A DNA stretch of 64,000 nucleotides from JABDIP01 sp965250245. Its GTDB lineage: Bacteria > Pseudomonadota > Alphaproteobacteria > DSM-16000 > Inquilinaceae. Under the pieces are notes generated by a model. That model made no database searches and had not been told where the DNA came from. It worked only from the letters and a program-made list of their open reading frames with translations. Below, piece after piece: positions 8,421 through 18,445 of the stretch. The DNA is taken from positions 434,001 to 498,000 of the forward strand of contig OZ252296.1 of the NCBI GenBank assembly GCA_965250245.1, read 5' to 3'. The position numbers were made by a program, and so were the translations under genes. How positions within the stretch are numbered: position 1 is the first letter of the stretch; every line of letters starts with the position of its first letter.

Positions 8421-9434
8421 CGCCGGCGCCCCGATCCTCTCGGTCGACGGGCTGCGCGTCACCTTTCCGACGCGTCATGGCGACGTGCATGTGGTCAATG
8501 GTCTGTACGTCGCGCTGGAGCGCAGACGGACATTGGGGATTGTCGGCGAAAGCGGCTGCGGCAAGAGCATGACGGCGCGCGCCATCCTCGGCATCACACC
8601 CGAGCCGGGCCGCGTCTCTTCCGGACGGGTCGTCTATTCCGGCCCGGAGGGCAAGATCGACATCACCGCCCTCCCACCGGATGGAAGGGCGGTCCGCAGC
8701 CTGCGCGGCGACCGGATCGCCATGATCTTCCAGGAGCCGATGACGTCGTTCAGCCCGGTCCACACGATCGGCAGCCAGATCGTCGAGGCGATCCGATTGC
8801 ATCGCGGGGTCAGCGCCGAAGATGGGCGCCGCCGTGCCGGCGACCTTCTGGAACGCGTCGGTATCCCCGACCCCCGGACACGGCTCTCGTCCTACCCGTT
8901 CCAGCTCTCGGGCGGCATGCGCCAGCGGGCGATGATCGCCATGGCGCTGGCCTGCGACCCCGAGGTGCTCATAGCCGATGAACCGACCACCGCCCTCGAC
9001 GTCACGATCCAGGCGCAGATCCTGGGCCTGCTGGCCGACCTGCAGGAGGAAACCGGGATGGCGATCATGCTGATCACCCATGATTTCGGCATCGTCGCCC
9101 AGGCCTGCCACGAGGTCGCGGTGATGTATCTGGGCCGCATCGTCGAAACCGGGCCGGTGGCGCAGGTCCTGGACGACCCGCTGCATCCCTATACCCGCGG
9201 TCTGCTGCGGTCGATCCCGACGATTGGGCGGCCGCGACGTGCCGGATTCGAGCCGATCAAGGGGGCCGTGCCGGGGCCGGGTGAGACCGTGTCCGGCTGT
9301 CCGTTCCACCCCCGCTGCGTGGAGGTCATCGAAGGGCGCTGCGCCACAGCCGTTCCGCGGCTTGCCCAGGCCTCGGCGGGCCGGCGGCAGGTGCGGTGCT
9401 TCCTCCACCGGTCCGAGACGGAGGGAGACGGCGG

Positions 9435-9438
<4 letters not shown>
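8413..9438 (+). CDS. peptide-type ABC ATPase (DppD/OppD family)
   Basis: One of two cytoplasmic ATPases driving the importer. In 341 residues: Walker A GESGCGKS at 45-52, Q-loop FQEPMTSF near 107, signature LSGGMRQR near 165-172, Walker B LIADEPTTALD near 186-196, H-loop TH near 225, and the C-terminal oligopeptide-transporter tail with Cys-containing CPFHPRCVEV. The ATG at 8413 overlaps the permease stop; two ATGs just upstream (8389, 8404) are possible but lie deeper inside the permease gene. No strong Shine-Dalgarno site is visible, consistent with translational coupling. Confidence 0.9.
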
Positions 9439-10482
<1,044 letters not shown>

Positions 10483-10484
<2 letters not shown>

Positions 10485-10504
10485 CGGGCCAATCTCCACC
10501 CGTC
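10483..10504. terminator. possible terminator between convergent operons
   Basis: GACGGG (10483-10488) pairs with CCCGTC (10499-10504) around a 10-nt loop, followed by CGCATTTT. The stem is only six pairs, and the left arm overlaps the last codons of the ATPase gene. It could terminate the plus-strand operon; certainty is low. Confidence 0.4.
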
Positions 10505-10511
10505 CGCATTT

Positions 10512-11549
10512 TCATGACCCTGCTTCGAAGGCGGCAAGGAAGGCGCGCAGCATTCCGGCCAGGCCGTCGGACGCATACCCGCCTTCCTGGACGATCACGG
10601 TGGGCAACCGGAGTTGCGCGATCCGCCCGGCAATCCGCTCGAACCCACCGGTGGTGAGGGCGAAGCCTTTGTTGGGATCGCTTTCATGCCCGTCGAGTCC
10701 GAGCGCCAGCACCAGCGTTTCCGGTCGGGCGCCGGCGATCCGGTCGAGCGCGGTATCGAGTGCTTCGAGATAGGCGTCGTCGTCGGTGCCGCGAGGGAGC
10801 GGAAGGTTCAGATTGTGCCCTTCTCCGGCGCCTTGGCCGACCTGATCCGCATAGCCCCAGAAGAACGGGTAGAACCGGGCCGGATCGGCATGGATCGACA
10901 CGGTCAGGACATCGCCGTCGCCATAGTAGATCTGCTGCGTGCCGTTGCCGTGATGCACGTCGACATCGAGGATGGCCGCACGGCCATGGCGTTCTTTCAG
11001 GCGATTTGCGGCAATGGCGGCGTTGTTGAGGAAACAGAACCCGCCAGCCGTCTCGACCGATGCGTGGTGGCCCGGCGGGCGACACAGCGCATAGGCCGAA
11101 CGATCCCCGGCCAGAACAGCCTCGGTCGCCGCGATGGCCGTTTGCGCGCTTGCATAGGCCGCGTCCCATGTCTCCGCCGTGACGGGAGCGGCGCCGTCCT
11201 GCAGGTGAAATCCGACATGTCCGACGGCCGAGTCGGGGTAGCCCGGCGGGGCCTGCCCCGCGGCGAACACCGGATGGATATTGGGAATGGCTTCGGGCGA
11301 GGCCTCAGATATCCGCCGCCAGCGTTGGTAGATGGTCTGAAGGAATTTCAGGTAGCGGGCGGAATGGACCGAGGCGATTGGGGCCATGCCCGCATCTTCC
11401 GGCATTTCGGGCGCGATCCCGAGATCGGAGAGCGCCTCCAGGAATGCTCGGACGCGGTCCGGCGTTTCCACATGCGGCTGCCAAGCGCCGTTTACGACGA
11501 TTCGCGGCGCGTGGTAGCGCAGCTGCACGGGATCGAAGAACGCCCTCAT
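10512..11549 (-). CDS. HDAC-superfamily amidohydrolase, acetylpolyamine amidohydrolase-like
   Basis: Predicted zinc-dependent deacetylase of acetylated polyamines or similar N-acetyl amines, cytoplasmic. In 345 residues the whole HDAC active site is present: His pair in RPPGHHA (161-162), zinc ligands Asp197 and His199 in DVDVHHGNG, Asp286 in GLDGHESDP, and the transition-state Tyr325 in QEGGY. The N-terminus MRAFFDPVQLRYHAPR is characteristic of acetylpolyamine amidohydrolases rather than AcuC. The start at 11549 forms an ATGA overlap with the aminotransferase stop. Company of a polyamine-type importer, a GNAT and an aminotransferase supports the substrate class, which remains inference. Confidence 0.85.
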   Translation of the reverse strand: MRAFFDPVQLRYHAPRIVVNGAWQPHVETPDRVRAFLEALSDLGIAPEMPEDAGMAPIASVHSARYLKFLQTIYQRWRRISEASPEAIPNIHPVFAAGQAPPGYPDSAVGHVGFHLQDGAAPVTAETWDAAYASAQTAIAATEAVLAGDRSAYALCRPPGHHASVETAGGFCFLNNAAIAANRLKERHGRAAILDVDVHHGNGTQQIYYGDGDVLTVSIHADPARFYPFFWGYADQVGQGAGEGHNLNLPLPRGTDDDAYLEALDTALDRIAGARPETLVLALGLDGHESDPNKGFALTTGGFERIAGRIAQLRLPTVIVQEGGYASDGLAGMLRAFLAAFEAGS

Positions 11550-12934
11550 TTCGCCGAGGCCGCAATCGGCTGAGGCAGCTGTCCCTCGTCCCGGAGGGTC
11601 TCCACGCAATCGGCGAGCGTCCGGGCAAGGGCAGCCTCGATCTCCCCGATCTGATCGCGGGTGATCGTCAGGGGCGGCGCGATCATCAGCCATTCTCCGT
11701 CCGCACCGGCATTCGTCCGGCGCGCGTAGAGGATCAGCCCATGGCCGCGGGCGATGCGGGTGAGGCGCTCGGTGATGCGGACCTCCAGCGGGAAGCCGCG
11801 CCGCTCGTCCTTGTCCGCGACCACTTCGATCGCGCGTAGCAGACCCAGCCCCCGGACGTCCCCGACAATGGGTGACTCGTGCTTCAGCCGATCCAGCGAC
11901 CGGCCCAGCACCTCTCCCATTCGGGCGGCATGGGCCACCAGATCCAGCCGCTCGACCTCTTCGAGGACCGCCACGCCCGCCGCGCAGGTCAGCGGATTGG
12001 CGACATAGGTGTGGCCGTGAAGGAAGCCGCCGCTTTCGGCGATCCCGGCCACCATTTCCTCAGGCGCCAGCACGACGCCGAGCGGCGTGTAGCCCGCGCC
12101 GATGCCCTTGGCGAGCACCACCAGATCGGGCCGCGCCTCCGGCCAATGATGGGCGGCCAGGAACTTGCCCGTGCGCCCGGCACCGCTCATCACCTCGTCG
12201 AAGATCAGCAGGATGCCATGGCGCGAGCAGATGTCGCGCACCATGCGCATGTAGACATCGTCGGCGACCAGAGCTCCGGTCGCCAGCCCTCCGACTGGCT
12301 CCATGACGAAGGCCAGACAGGTCTCCGGCCCCTCCGCCAGTATGGTGTCTTCCAACGCCTGCGCCGCGGCGACCTGCCAGTCGTGCCGGTCGTATCCTTC
12401 AGGTATGCGGTAGGTGAAGGGCGCCGGAACGAAGGGCATCTTCGCCATCATCGGCCCGAACAGGAACAGCGCCTCGCGGTCGCCGGTGATCGACAGCGCG
12501 CCGAGCGTGCCGCCATGATAGGACGGCATGCGCGAGATCACCTTCCAGCGGCCGCTCTCGCCCCGCACCACCGCCGCCTGCCGCGACAGCTTGAGCGCGG
12601 CCTCGATCGCCTCCGATCCGCCGGACGTGAAATAGGCGCGCTCGAAGCCCGGCCCGCAGAGCGCCGACAGCCTGGCGGCGAGGTCGGCATTGGCGGCATT
12701 GACGAACGACATACGTGATGCGAACGCTACCTGCGCAGCCTGATCGGCGATGGCGCGCAGGACATGAGCGTTGCCGTGCCCGAGATTGGTGACGACCGGC
12801 CCGCTGGAGGCGTCGAGACATCGCCGCCCGTCCTCGTCCCACAGATACGGCCCCTCTGCGTGCGATACGCGCGGCATGTCGGGTGCAGCGGCCGGAGAAT
12901 AGAACGCCTGGATCGCGTGGGCGTCAGTCATCAT
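11546..12934 (-). CDS. class III aminotransferase
   Basis: PLP enzyme that moves a terminal amino group to a keto acid. In 462 residues the fold-type I features are: SGGSEAIEAALKLSRQA near 104-120, YHGGT near 139-143 stacking on PLP, FDEVMSGAGRTG near 245-256 with Asp246, and the Schiff-base Lys276 in VVLAKGIGAGYTPLG. Such enzymes include omega-amino acid, putrescine and beta-alanine transaminases. With the polyamine-type importer and an acetylpolyamine-amidohydrolase-like neighbour, a polyamine or omega-amino substrate is likely. Two adjacent ATGs open the gene (12934 and 12931), overlapping the GNAT stop. Confidence 0.88.
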   Translation of the reverse strand: MMTDAHAIQAFYSPAAAPDMPRVSHAEGPYLWDEDGRRCLDASSGPVVTNLGHGNAHVLRAIADQAAQVAFASRMSFVNAANADLAARLSALCGPGFERAYFTSGGSEAIEAALKLSRQAAVVRGESGRWKVISRMPSYHGGTLGALSITGDREALFLFGPMMAKMPFVPAPFTYRIPEGYDRHDWQVAAAQALEDTILAEGPETCLAFVMEPVGGLATGALVADDVYMRMVRDICSRHGILLIFDEVMSGAGRTGKFLAAHHWPEARPDLVVLAKGIGAGYTPLGVVLAPEEMVAGIAESGGFLHGHTYVANPLTCAAGVAVLEEVERLDLVAHAARMGEVLGRSLDRLKHESPIVGDVRGLGLLRAIEVVADKDERRGFPLEVRITERLTRIARGHGLILYARRTNAGADGEWLMIAPPLTITRDQIGEIEAALARTLADCVETLRDEGQLPQPIAASAK

Positions 12935-13424
12935 CGGCTCCGTTCACCAATGCGCTGAAAGCCGGACCGGCGACCTGATAGATCGTCTCGTTCAATCGGG
13001 CTTCGAGGCCGCATCGCCGATAGAATTTCTGCGCCGCCGTGTTTTCCGGCTCGACCGACAACCGCAGATGCCGCGCACCGCGCGCCCATCCCGAACGTGC
13101 CGCCGCGGCGAGCAGCCGGTCGGCGAGGCCGCTGCCGCGATGGGACGGGCTGACGTGGATGTCCTGCACATAGACACCCAGCTCCGCCGTCCAGGTGGAA
13201 TAGGTGAGGAACGTCACGACAAAGCCGACCGCGCTGCCATCGGCCTCGGCGAGCAGGACGTCGAAGTGGCGGCCTTCGCCGAAGCCGTGCGCCAGGATGT
13301 CCTCCCGCGAACTGACCCTGCCGGTATCGCCGCCCAGCCCGTCGACCATTTCGTGGAGTAGGTCGGCGATCGTGGCGGCATCGGTCGCCGTTGCCGGGCG
13401 GATCGTCGGAGCGTCAGAAGGCAA
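12924..13424 (-). CDS. GNAT N-acetyltransferase
   Basis: Acetyl-CoA-dependent acetyltransferase of a small amine or protein. The 166-residue single domain has the acetyl-CoA loop VSPSHRGSGLADRLL at about 91-105 (R96-G-S-G-L) and the C-terminal ENTAAQKFYRRCGLEAR near 127-143. The length and the QDIHVSPSHRGSG block resemble the diamine/spermidine acetyltransferase group, but sequence alone does not fix the substrate. It overlaps both neighbours (11 bp each side), so it is cotranslated with the BKACE gene and the aminotransferase. Confidence 0.8.
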   Translation of the reverse strand: MPSDAPTIRPATATDAATIADLLHEMVDGLGGDTGRVSSREDILAHGFGEGRHFDVLLAEADGSAVGFVVTFLTYSTWTAELGVYVQDIHVSPSHRGSGLADRLLAAAARSGWARGARHLRLSVEPENTAAQKFYRRCGLEARLNETIYQVAGPAFSALVNGADDD

Positions 13425-14349
13425 CCCGATGCGCTCCCTTCAGCGCCAGCATCTGCCGTGCATCGGCGGGTGTCGCAAGCGGGCGGTCCAATCGTTCGAG
13501 GATGCCCCGGATCTTGGTCACCTGTGCCGCGTTGCTTTCGGCCAGTTTTCCGGGACCGATCATCAGGCTGTCCTCCAGACCGACACGGACATGGCCGCCC
13601 AGGACCGCCGAGACGGTGGCGAGCGGCATCTGATGGCGCCCGGCGCCGAGGACCGAAAAACGGAAACTCTTGCCCAACAGTCGGTCCGCGGTGCGCTTCA
13701 GGTGCAGCAGTTGCTCGGGATGCGCATCGATCCCGCCCAGGACGCCCATCACGAACTGCACGAAGAGGGGTGCGGAGACCTCCTGCCGGCGCAGGTAATG
13801 GGCGAGCGTCTGGACATGGCCGGCATCGTAGCACTCGAACTCGAACCGCGTGCCATGGCCGCCGCCGATTTCGGACAGGATCGCCTCGATATCCGCGAAG
13901 GTGTTCTTGAAGACGAAGTCGCGGGTCGATTGCAGGAACGGCTCTTCCCACGCATGCGCCCATTCGTCGAAGCGTGCGGCCATCGGGAACGTGCCGAAAT
14001 TCATGGTGCCCATGTTGAGCGAGCACATTTCCGGGCTGAGCGCGCGGGCCGCCCGCAGCCGGTGATCGACACTCATATTGGCGCCCCCGCCTGTCGAGAC
14101 ATTGAGCACGGCGTCGCAATGTCTTGCGATTTGCGGCAGGAACTGTCCGAAGACCTCCGGGTCGGACGACGGTTCGCCGGTTTCCGGGTCCCGCGCGTGC
14201 AGGTGCAGGATCGCCGCGCCCGCCTCCGCGGCCGCAATGGCCTGCTCGGCGATCTGGCTGGGCGAGACCGGCAGATGCGGAGACATCGTCGGCGTGTGGA
14301 TGGACCCGGTGATCGCGCAGGTGACGATGACCTTCTCGGGCTGCGCCAT
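13414..14349 (-). CDS. beta-keto acid cleavage enzyme (BKACE, DUF849)
   Basis: Zinc-dependent enzyme family that condenses a beta-keto acid with acetyl-CoA to give acetoacetate and a new CoA ester; the founding member Kce acts in lysine fermentation. In 311 residues: KVIVTCAITGSIHTPTMSP near 6-24, zinc ligands in LHLHARDP (His49 and His51), STGGG near the middle, and the late VGLEDSLMIG segment. The start MAQPEKVIVT is chosen over an in-frame ATG ten codons upstream because family members start there. It sits between the binding protein and the GNAT in one operon. The R group of its keto acid is unknown; a polyamine- or carnitine-derived keto acid fits the context. Confidence 0.88.
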   Translation of the reverse strand: MAQPEKVIVTCAITGSIHTPTMSPHLPVSPSQIAEQAIAAAEAGAAILHLHARDPETGEPSSDPEVFGQFLPQIARHCDAVLNVSTGGGANMSVDHRLRAARALSPEMCSLNMGTMNFGTFPMAARFDEWAHAWEEPFLQSTRDFVFKNTFADIEAILSEIGGGHGTRFEFECYDAGHVQTLAHYLRRQEVSAPLFVQFVMGVLGGIDAHPEQLLHLKRTADRLLGKSFRFSVLGAGRHQMPLATVSAVLGGHVRVGLEDSLMIGPGKLAESNAAQVTKIRGILERLDRPLATPADARQMLALKGAHRVAF

Positions 14350-14379
14350 GTGGTGCCTGTCCTGGAGTGCGTCCAACAT

Positions 14380-14404
14380 GCCCCGCAGCAAGGCGCTGCG
14401 GGGC
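14380..14404 (-). other. intercistronic stem-loop after binding-protein gene
   Basis: Perfect 10-bp stem (14380-14389 with 14395-14404) with a 5-nt loop, between the polyamine-type binding-protein stop and the BKACE start. No T-run follows on the minus strand, so it is more likely an mRNA-stability element than a terminator. Confidence 0.75.
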
Positions 14405-14422
14405 CGGATGGGGCGTTGGCGA

Positions 14423-15454
14423 CTACTGGAGCAGCCTTGTCCAGACCTGGTCCTGCAACCGGATCGACGCTTCGGAACAGGCGGTGACGAAGATGAACTG
14501 CCGGTCGCTTGGCGCGACGATTTCCGGCGCGGTCTTGAGCTCGGCATCCATGAATGCGTCGCTTCCGTCAATGGCGTTGGAGTAGCGCGCGAAGTTGGTC
14601 TGGATCGCGATGTTCTCCGGCTGCAGCAGGAAGTTCATGAATTGCAGCGCGCCCTCGATGTTCTGCGCGCCCTTCGGCACGACCACCACGTCCATCCAGG
14701 TCAGCACGCCTTCCACCGGGTAGGAGTAGGCGAATCTCGGGTCCCGGGCGCGCATCTTGAGGGAACTGCCGTTCCAGTTGGAGTGGATCGCCACTTCGCC
14801 CGAATACATCCGCTCACGAAGACCCTCAGACTGATACATCTTCACGTGTTCCTTCTGCTCCGACAGCAGATCGTAGACCCGCTGAAAATCCGCCGGGTCC
14901 TCGCTGCAGATGTCCTGGCCCAGATAGACATGCGCCATCTTCACCACTTCATCCGCGGAGTTGAACATGCCGATCTCGCCCTGCAGTTCGGGCGGCGGCT
15001 CGAACAGGACCGCGAATGTGTCGATATCGCCGCGGTAGGTTTCGGTATCGACGGTGAACCCGGTCGTGCCCCAGAGGAACGGGATCGAGTATTCGTTGTC
15101 CGGATCCCATGGCGGCGACTTCCACTGCTCCTGCAGGTTGGCGAAGCCCTCCAGCTGGCTGGGGTTCACCCTCTCCAACAGACCCGATTCCACCATTCCC
15201 GCGACGAAGTTGTTGCCCGGCACGGCGATATCGTAGGAGGCGCCGCCGGCCTGCAGCTTGGCCACGAGCGTTTCGCTCGAGTCGTAGGTGTCGATCACCA
15301 CGTCGATGCCGGTCTCGGCCTCGAACTTCTCGATCAGCTCGGGCGACGTGTATTCCGCCCAGTTGTAGAGGTTCAGCACGCCTTCGGCCTGCGCCATGCC
15401 GGCCCAGGCCGTCAGCGCGGCGGCCAAGGCGGTTGTCTGAAGTGTGGTCTTCAT
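14423..15454 (-). CDS. polyamine-type ABC substrate-binding protein (PotD/PotF family)
   Basis: Periplasmic receptor of a spermidine/putrescine-type importer. The 343-residue precursor has a signal peptide MKTTLQTTALAAALTAWAGMAQA (two fragments: MKTTLQTTALAAAL and TAWAGMAQA, about 1-23). The mature N-terminus EGVLNLYNWAEYTSP is the PotD/PotF signature, followed by KFEAETGIDVVIDTY and the late LTWMDVVVVPKGAQN block that contacts ligand. The start is fixed by AAAGGAGA 8 bp upstream. It is unusual in being the fourth gene of the operon, after ATPase and permeases. Polyamine is the likely ligand class; gamma-aminobutyrate or choline-like ligands are alternatives. Confidence 0.88.
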   Translation of the reverse strand: MKTTLQTTALAAALTAWAGMAQAEGVLNLYNWAEYTSPELIEKFEAETGIDVVIDTYDSSETLVAKLQAGGASYDIAVPGNNFVAGMVESGLLERVNPSQLEGFANLQEQWKSPPWDPDNEYSIPFLWGTTGFTVDTETYRGDIDTFAVLFEPPPELQGEIGMFNSADEVVKMAHVYLGQDICSEDPADFQRVYDLLSEQKEHVKMYQSEGLRERMYSGEVAIHSNWNGSSLKMRARDPRFAYSYPVEGVLTWMDVVVVPKGAQNIEGALQFMNFLLQPENIAIQTNFARYSNAIDGSDAFMDAELKTAPEIVAPSDRQFIFVTACSEASIRLQDQVWTRLLQ

Positions 15455-15486
15455 CCCTGTCTCCTTTCTTTGGTATGCGCGCTCCG

Positions 15487-16341
15487 CTACGGCCGGCGCC
15501 GCTCGGAACGTCTTGCGATGAGCCATGCGAGGCTGACGAAAAGGATCGTGACGGCTAGGAGCAGCGTGGAGACGGCGTTGACCTGCGGGGTCACGCCGAC
15601 GCGCACGAGCGAATAGATGTAGACGGGCAGCGTGGTCGTGCCCGCGCCGCCCACCATCAGCGTGATGATGAAATCGTCGATCGAGGTGATGAAGGCGAGC
15701 ATCAGCCCCGAGACGATCCCCGGCGCCAGCAGCGGCAAGGTCACGTGCCGGAAGGTCTGCCAGGGATCGGCGTAGAGATCCTGCGCCGCCTCTTCATAGG
15801 TCAGGCTCAGGCTGTCGAGCCGTGCCCGGATCGGCAGGTAGGCGAAGGGGATGACGAAGACGGTATGGGCCAGGATCACGTTGCCCAGCCCGAGGCTCAG
15901 CCCGATGGCCGTGAAGAAGATCACCATGGCGATCGCGATCACGATTTCCGGGACGATCAGCGGCATCAGCAGCGTGCCCAGGACCAGCGGCTCGCTCTTC
16001 AGCGGAGCGCCGCGCCCGATGGCAAGCGCGGCGAGAGTCGCGATTACCGTGGCGCCGATCGACGAGACGATGGCCACGACCAGCGAGTTCAGGGCGGCGC
16101 GCTGGATGTCCTCGTTCTCGAGCACCGCGCGGTACCAGTCGAGCGAGGCGTGGGACCACACGGTCGCGCTGTCGCTGCCATTGAAGGAGAAGATCACCAG
16201 CAGGACGATCGGGGCATACAGGAATACGAAGAACCCGACCGTGATCGCCTTGAAGCCGGGGATGCGGCCCACGGCGAACCGGCGCCCCAGGCCCTTACCG
16301 TGCACCCGGGCGACGCGGGGGATGTCGGCTTCGACGCTCAT
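15487..16341 (-). CDS. polyamine-type ABC permease (PotC family)
   Basis: Inner-membrane channel subunit, 284 residues with six predicted helices. The first is ITVGFFVFLYAPIVLLVIFSF near 33-53, and the EAA loop is EEAAQDLYADPWQTFRHVTLP near 185-205. The first 30 residues are a cytoplasmic Arg-rich tail. It is preceded by PotB with an ATGA overlap at 16338-16341 and followed 32 bp later by the binding-protein gene. Confidence 0.92.
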   Translation of the reverse strand: MSVEADIPRVARVHGKGLGRRFAVGRIPGFKAITVGFFVFLYAPIVLLVIFSFNGSDSATVWSHASLDWYRAVLENEDIQRAALNSLVVAIVSSIGATVIATLAALAIGRGAPLKSEPLVLGTLLMPLIVPEIVIAIAMVIFFTAIGLSLGLGNVILAHTVFVIPFAYLPIRARLDSLSLTYEEAAQDLYADPWQTFRHVTLPLLAPGIVSGLMLAFITSIDDFIITLMVGGAGTTTLPVYIYSLVRVGVTPQVNAVSTLLLAVTILFVSLAWLIARRSERRRP

Positions 16342-17249
16342 AGGCCGACCGTGCCGCGCTCACGCCGGCGATAGAGCCATAGCAGGAAGCCGAATGCGGC
16401 CAGCAGCAGGATCAGCGACATGGCCGCGCCGAAGGGCCAGTTGCGCGCGTTCCCGAACTGCATCTGGATGAGCGAGCCGATCATCAGATGCTTGCCGCCG
16501 CCCAGCAGCGCCGGCGCCACGAAGGAGCCGAGGGCAGGCACGAAGACGAGGATCACCCCAGACACGATGCCGGGTTTTGCCAGGGGCAGCACGATCCGGC
16601 GCAGGGTGGTCAGCCGCGCCGCATAGAGGTCGTGGGCCGCTTCGATCAGGCTCCGGTCGATCCGCTCAACCGAGGCGAAGATCGGCAGGACCATGAACGG
16701 CAGGAAGGTGTAGAGCAATCCGATTGCGATGGCGCCGTTGGTGTAGAGCAACCGCAGCGGGCCATCGATCAGCCCGGCGGCCTGGAGGCCGTGATTGATC
16801 AGCCCCTCGTCGCGCAGGATCATCATCCAGCAGTAGGTGCGGACCAGGAGGTTGGTCCAGAACGGCACGGTGACCAGCAGCAGGAGCACGCCCTGTCGCG
16901 ATTTCGGCTGCATCGCGATGACATAGGCCACGGGGAAGCCGACGAGCAGGCAGAGGAAAGCGGTGGCGGCGGCGATCGCGACCGAGCGGATGAGGATGCG
17001 CAGATAGGCGTCCTGGAACTGGACGTTGCCCAGGAAATCCTCCTCGATGACGATCTGGCGATACGCGTCGATCGAAAAGGCCGGCCGCACGCCGCCCCAC
17101 GGATTGGCCTCCATGAACGATGCTACCGGGACCAGCAGCAGCGGCAGGAGGAAGAAGACCCCCAGCATGGCTACGGCGGGCGTAAGGGCAAGCTGCTGTC
17201 CGCGCGGGCTGAACGTGCCGGAGGCGGCGGGGGCGGGCCGGGTGCTCAT
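16338..17249 (-). CDS. polyamine-type ABC permease (PotB family)
   Basis: Channel partner of the PotC-like subunit, 303 residues. It has a first helix ALTPAVAMLGVFFLLPLLLV near 21-40, the periplasmic stretch before the permease core that is usual for PotB, and an EAA loop IEAAHDLYAARLTTLRRIVLP near 200-220. The ATG at 17249 forms an ATGA with the ATPase stop; an in-frame ATG 21 codons upstream is rejected because it lies inside the ATPase gene and adds Arg/Pro-rich sequence. Confidence 0.92.
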   Translation of the reverse strand: MSTRPAPAASGTFSPRGQQLALTPAVAMLGVFFLLPLLLVPVASFMEANPWGGVRPAFSIDAYRQIVIEEDFLGNVQFQDAYLRILIRSVAIAAATAFLCLLVGFPVAYVIAMQPKSRQGVLLLLVTVPFWTNLLVRTYCWMMILRDEGLINHGLQAAGLIDGPLRLLYTNGAIAIGLLYTFLPFMVLPIFASVERIDRSLIEAAHDLYAARLTTLRRIVLPLAKPGIVSGVILVFVPALGSFVAPALLGGGKHLMIGSLIQMQFGNARNWPFGAAMSLILLLAAFGFLLWLYRRRERGTVGL

Positions 17250-18343
17250 CGGTCGAGCGTCCAGAGCGCGTGGGCCGGCAGGCCGATCCGCACCTTGTCG
17301 CCGGGCCGGCACGGGCCGTCGCCCAGATCCGCGCTGCGCAGCCGCACGGTCAGGTCGGTCTCCAACCCCTCGGGCTGGACCAGAAGATTGGTGTCCGAGC
17401 CGAGGTATTCGACTTCGCGGATGTCGGCGGCGAGGGGACTGACGCCGGTAGGCAGGTGGCCGTTGACCAGCACGCAGTCCTCCGGGCGGATCGCCAATAC
17501 CATCTCGCCCTTGGCGACGACGCCTTCGGGCAGTGTGATTTCCGCCCCGTTGCCCAGCCTGAGATGGCCCTCCGGGCCGGCGTGGCCGGTCAGGATGTTG
17601 GTGTCTCCAATGAAATCCGCGACGAAGCGATTGCGCGGGCGCCGATAGATATCCTCGGCCGTGCCGACCTGAAGGACCCGCCCTTCGGAGAGCACGGCCA
17701 TCCGGTCCGACATGATCAGCGCCTCATCCTGATCATGGGTGACAAAGACGAAGGTGATGCCCGTCGCCTTCTGGAGCCGCTTCAGTTCCAACCGCATCTG
17801 CTTGCGCAGCTTCAGGTCCAGCGCCGAGAGCGGCTCGTCCAGAAGCAGGATCTTCGGTGCGTTTGCCAGCGCCCGCGCCAGCGCCACCCGCTGCTGCTGA
17901 CCGCCGGAGAGCTGTGCCGGCGATCGCGCGCCCAGATCGCCAAGCTGCACGAGGTCGAGCATCTCGGCGGTCTTCGCGGCGATTTCCGCCGCGCCCTCGC
18001 CGCGCATCTGCAGGCCGAAGCCCACATTCTCGGCCACGCTCATATGCGGGAAGAGGGCGTAGTTCTGGAAGACCGTGTTGATCGGACGGTCGAATGGCGG
18101 TCGGCCCTGCATGGGCGTGCCGTCAAGCAGGATTTCGCCGGCCGTCGGCTGCTCCAGCCCCGCGATCATGCGCAACAGGGTCGTCTTGCCGCAGCCCGAC
18201 GGACCCAGCAGCGTGAAGAACTCGTTGCGGTGGATATCGAGGGAGATGCTGTCGACGGCCCGCACATCGCGCCCGTCGGAACCGGCAAAGAATTTGGACA
18301 GCTCGCGAACCACGAGGCCCGAGCCACCACCCTCCGACGCCAC
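17246..18343 (-). CDS. polyamine-type ABC ATPase (PotA family)
   Basis: Cytoplasmic ATPase, 365 residues: Walker A GPSGCGKT at 47-54, Q-loop FQNYALFPHMSV near 92-103, signature LSGGQQQR at 145-152, Walker B ILLLDEPLSALD near 165-176, and a C-terminal TOBE-type domain from about 240 (IRPEDCVLV). The start is taken as GTG at 18343 because AGGGGGAGAGA lies 5-10 bp before it; a TTG nine codons upstream has no ribosome site. First gene of the importer operon; a pair of overlapping palindromes lies 80-100 bp upstream. Confidence 0.9.
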   Translation of the reverse strand: MASEGGGSGLVVRELSKFFAGSDGRDVRAVDSISLDIHRNEFFTLLGPSGCGKTTLLRMIAGLEQPTAGEILLDGTPMQGRPPFDRPINTVFQNYALFPHMSVAENVGFGLQMRGEGAAEIAAKTAEMLDLVQLGDLGARSPAQLSGGQQQRVALARALANAPKILLLDEPLSALDLKLRKQMRLELKRLQKATGITFVFVTHDQDEALIMSDRMAVLSEGRVLQVGTAEDIYRRPRNRFVADFIGDTNILTGHAGPEGHLRLGNGAEITLPEGVVAKGEMVLAIRPEDCVLVNGHLPTGVSPLAADIREVEYLGSDTNLLVQPEGLETDLTVRLRSADLGDGPCRPGDKVRIGLPAHALWTLDR

Positions 18344-18423
18344 GCGTCTCTCCCCCTGTCGCCGTGTCAACGAATGACAAGCCTAGCCAGCGGCCGGCCA
18401 ATGAGAAAATCTATTCTGAGTAT

Positions 18424-18445
18424 GTCTGATATAGACGAGGTCTAT
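18424..18445. promoter_or_regulatory. candidate operator upstream of potA-like operon
   Basis: Three evenly arranged half-sites GTCT (18424-18427), AGAC (18433-18436) and GTCT (18440-18443) form two overlapping palindromes: GTCT-N5-AGAC and ATAGAC-GAG-GTCTAT. The region is A/T-rich and also covers the stop codon of the upstream peptidase gene. The binding factor is unknown; the LysR protein at 19612 is one candidate. Confidence 0.4.
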
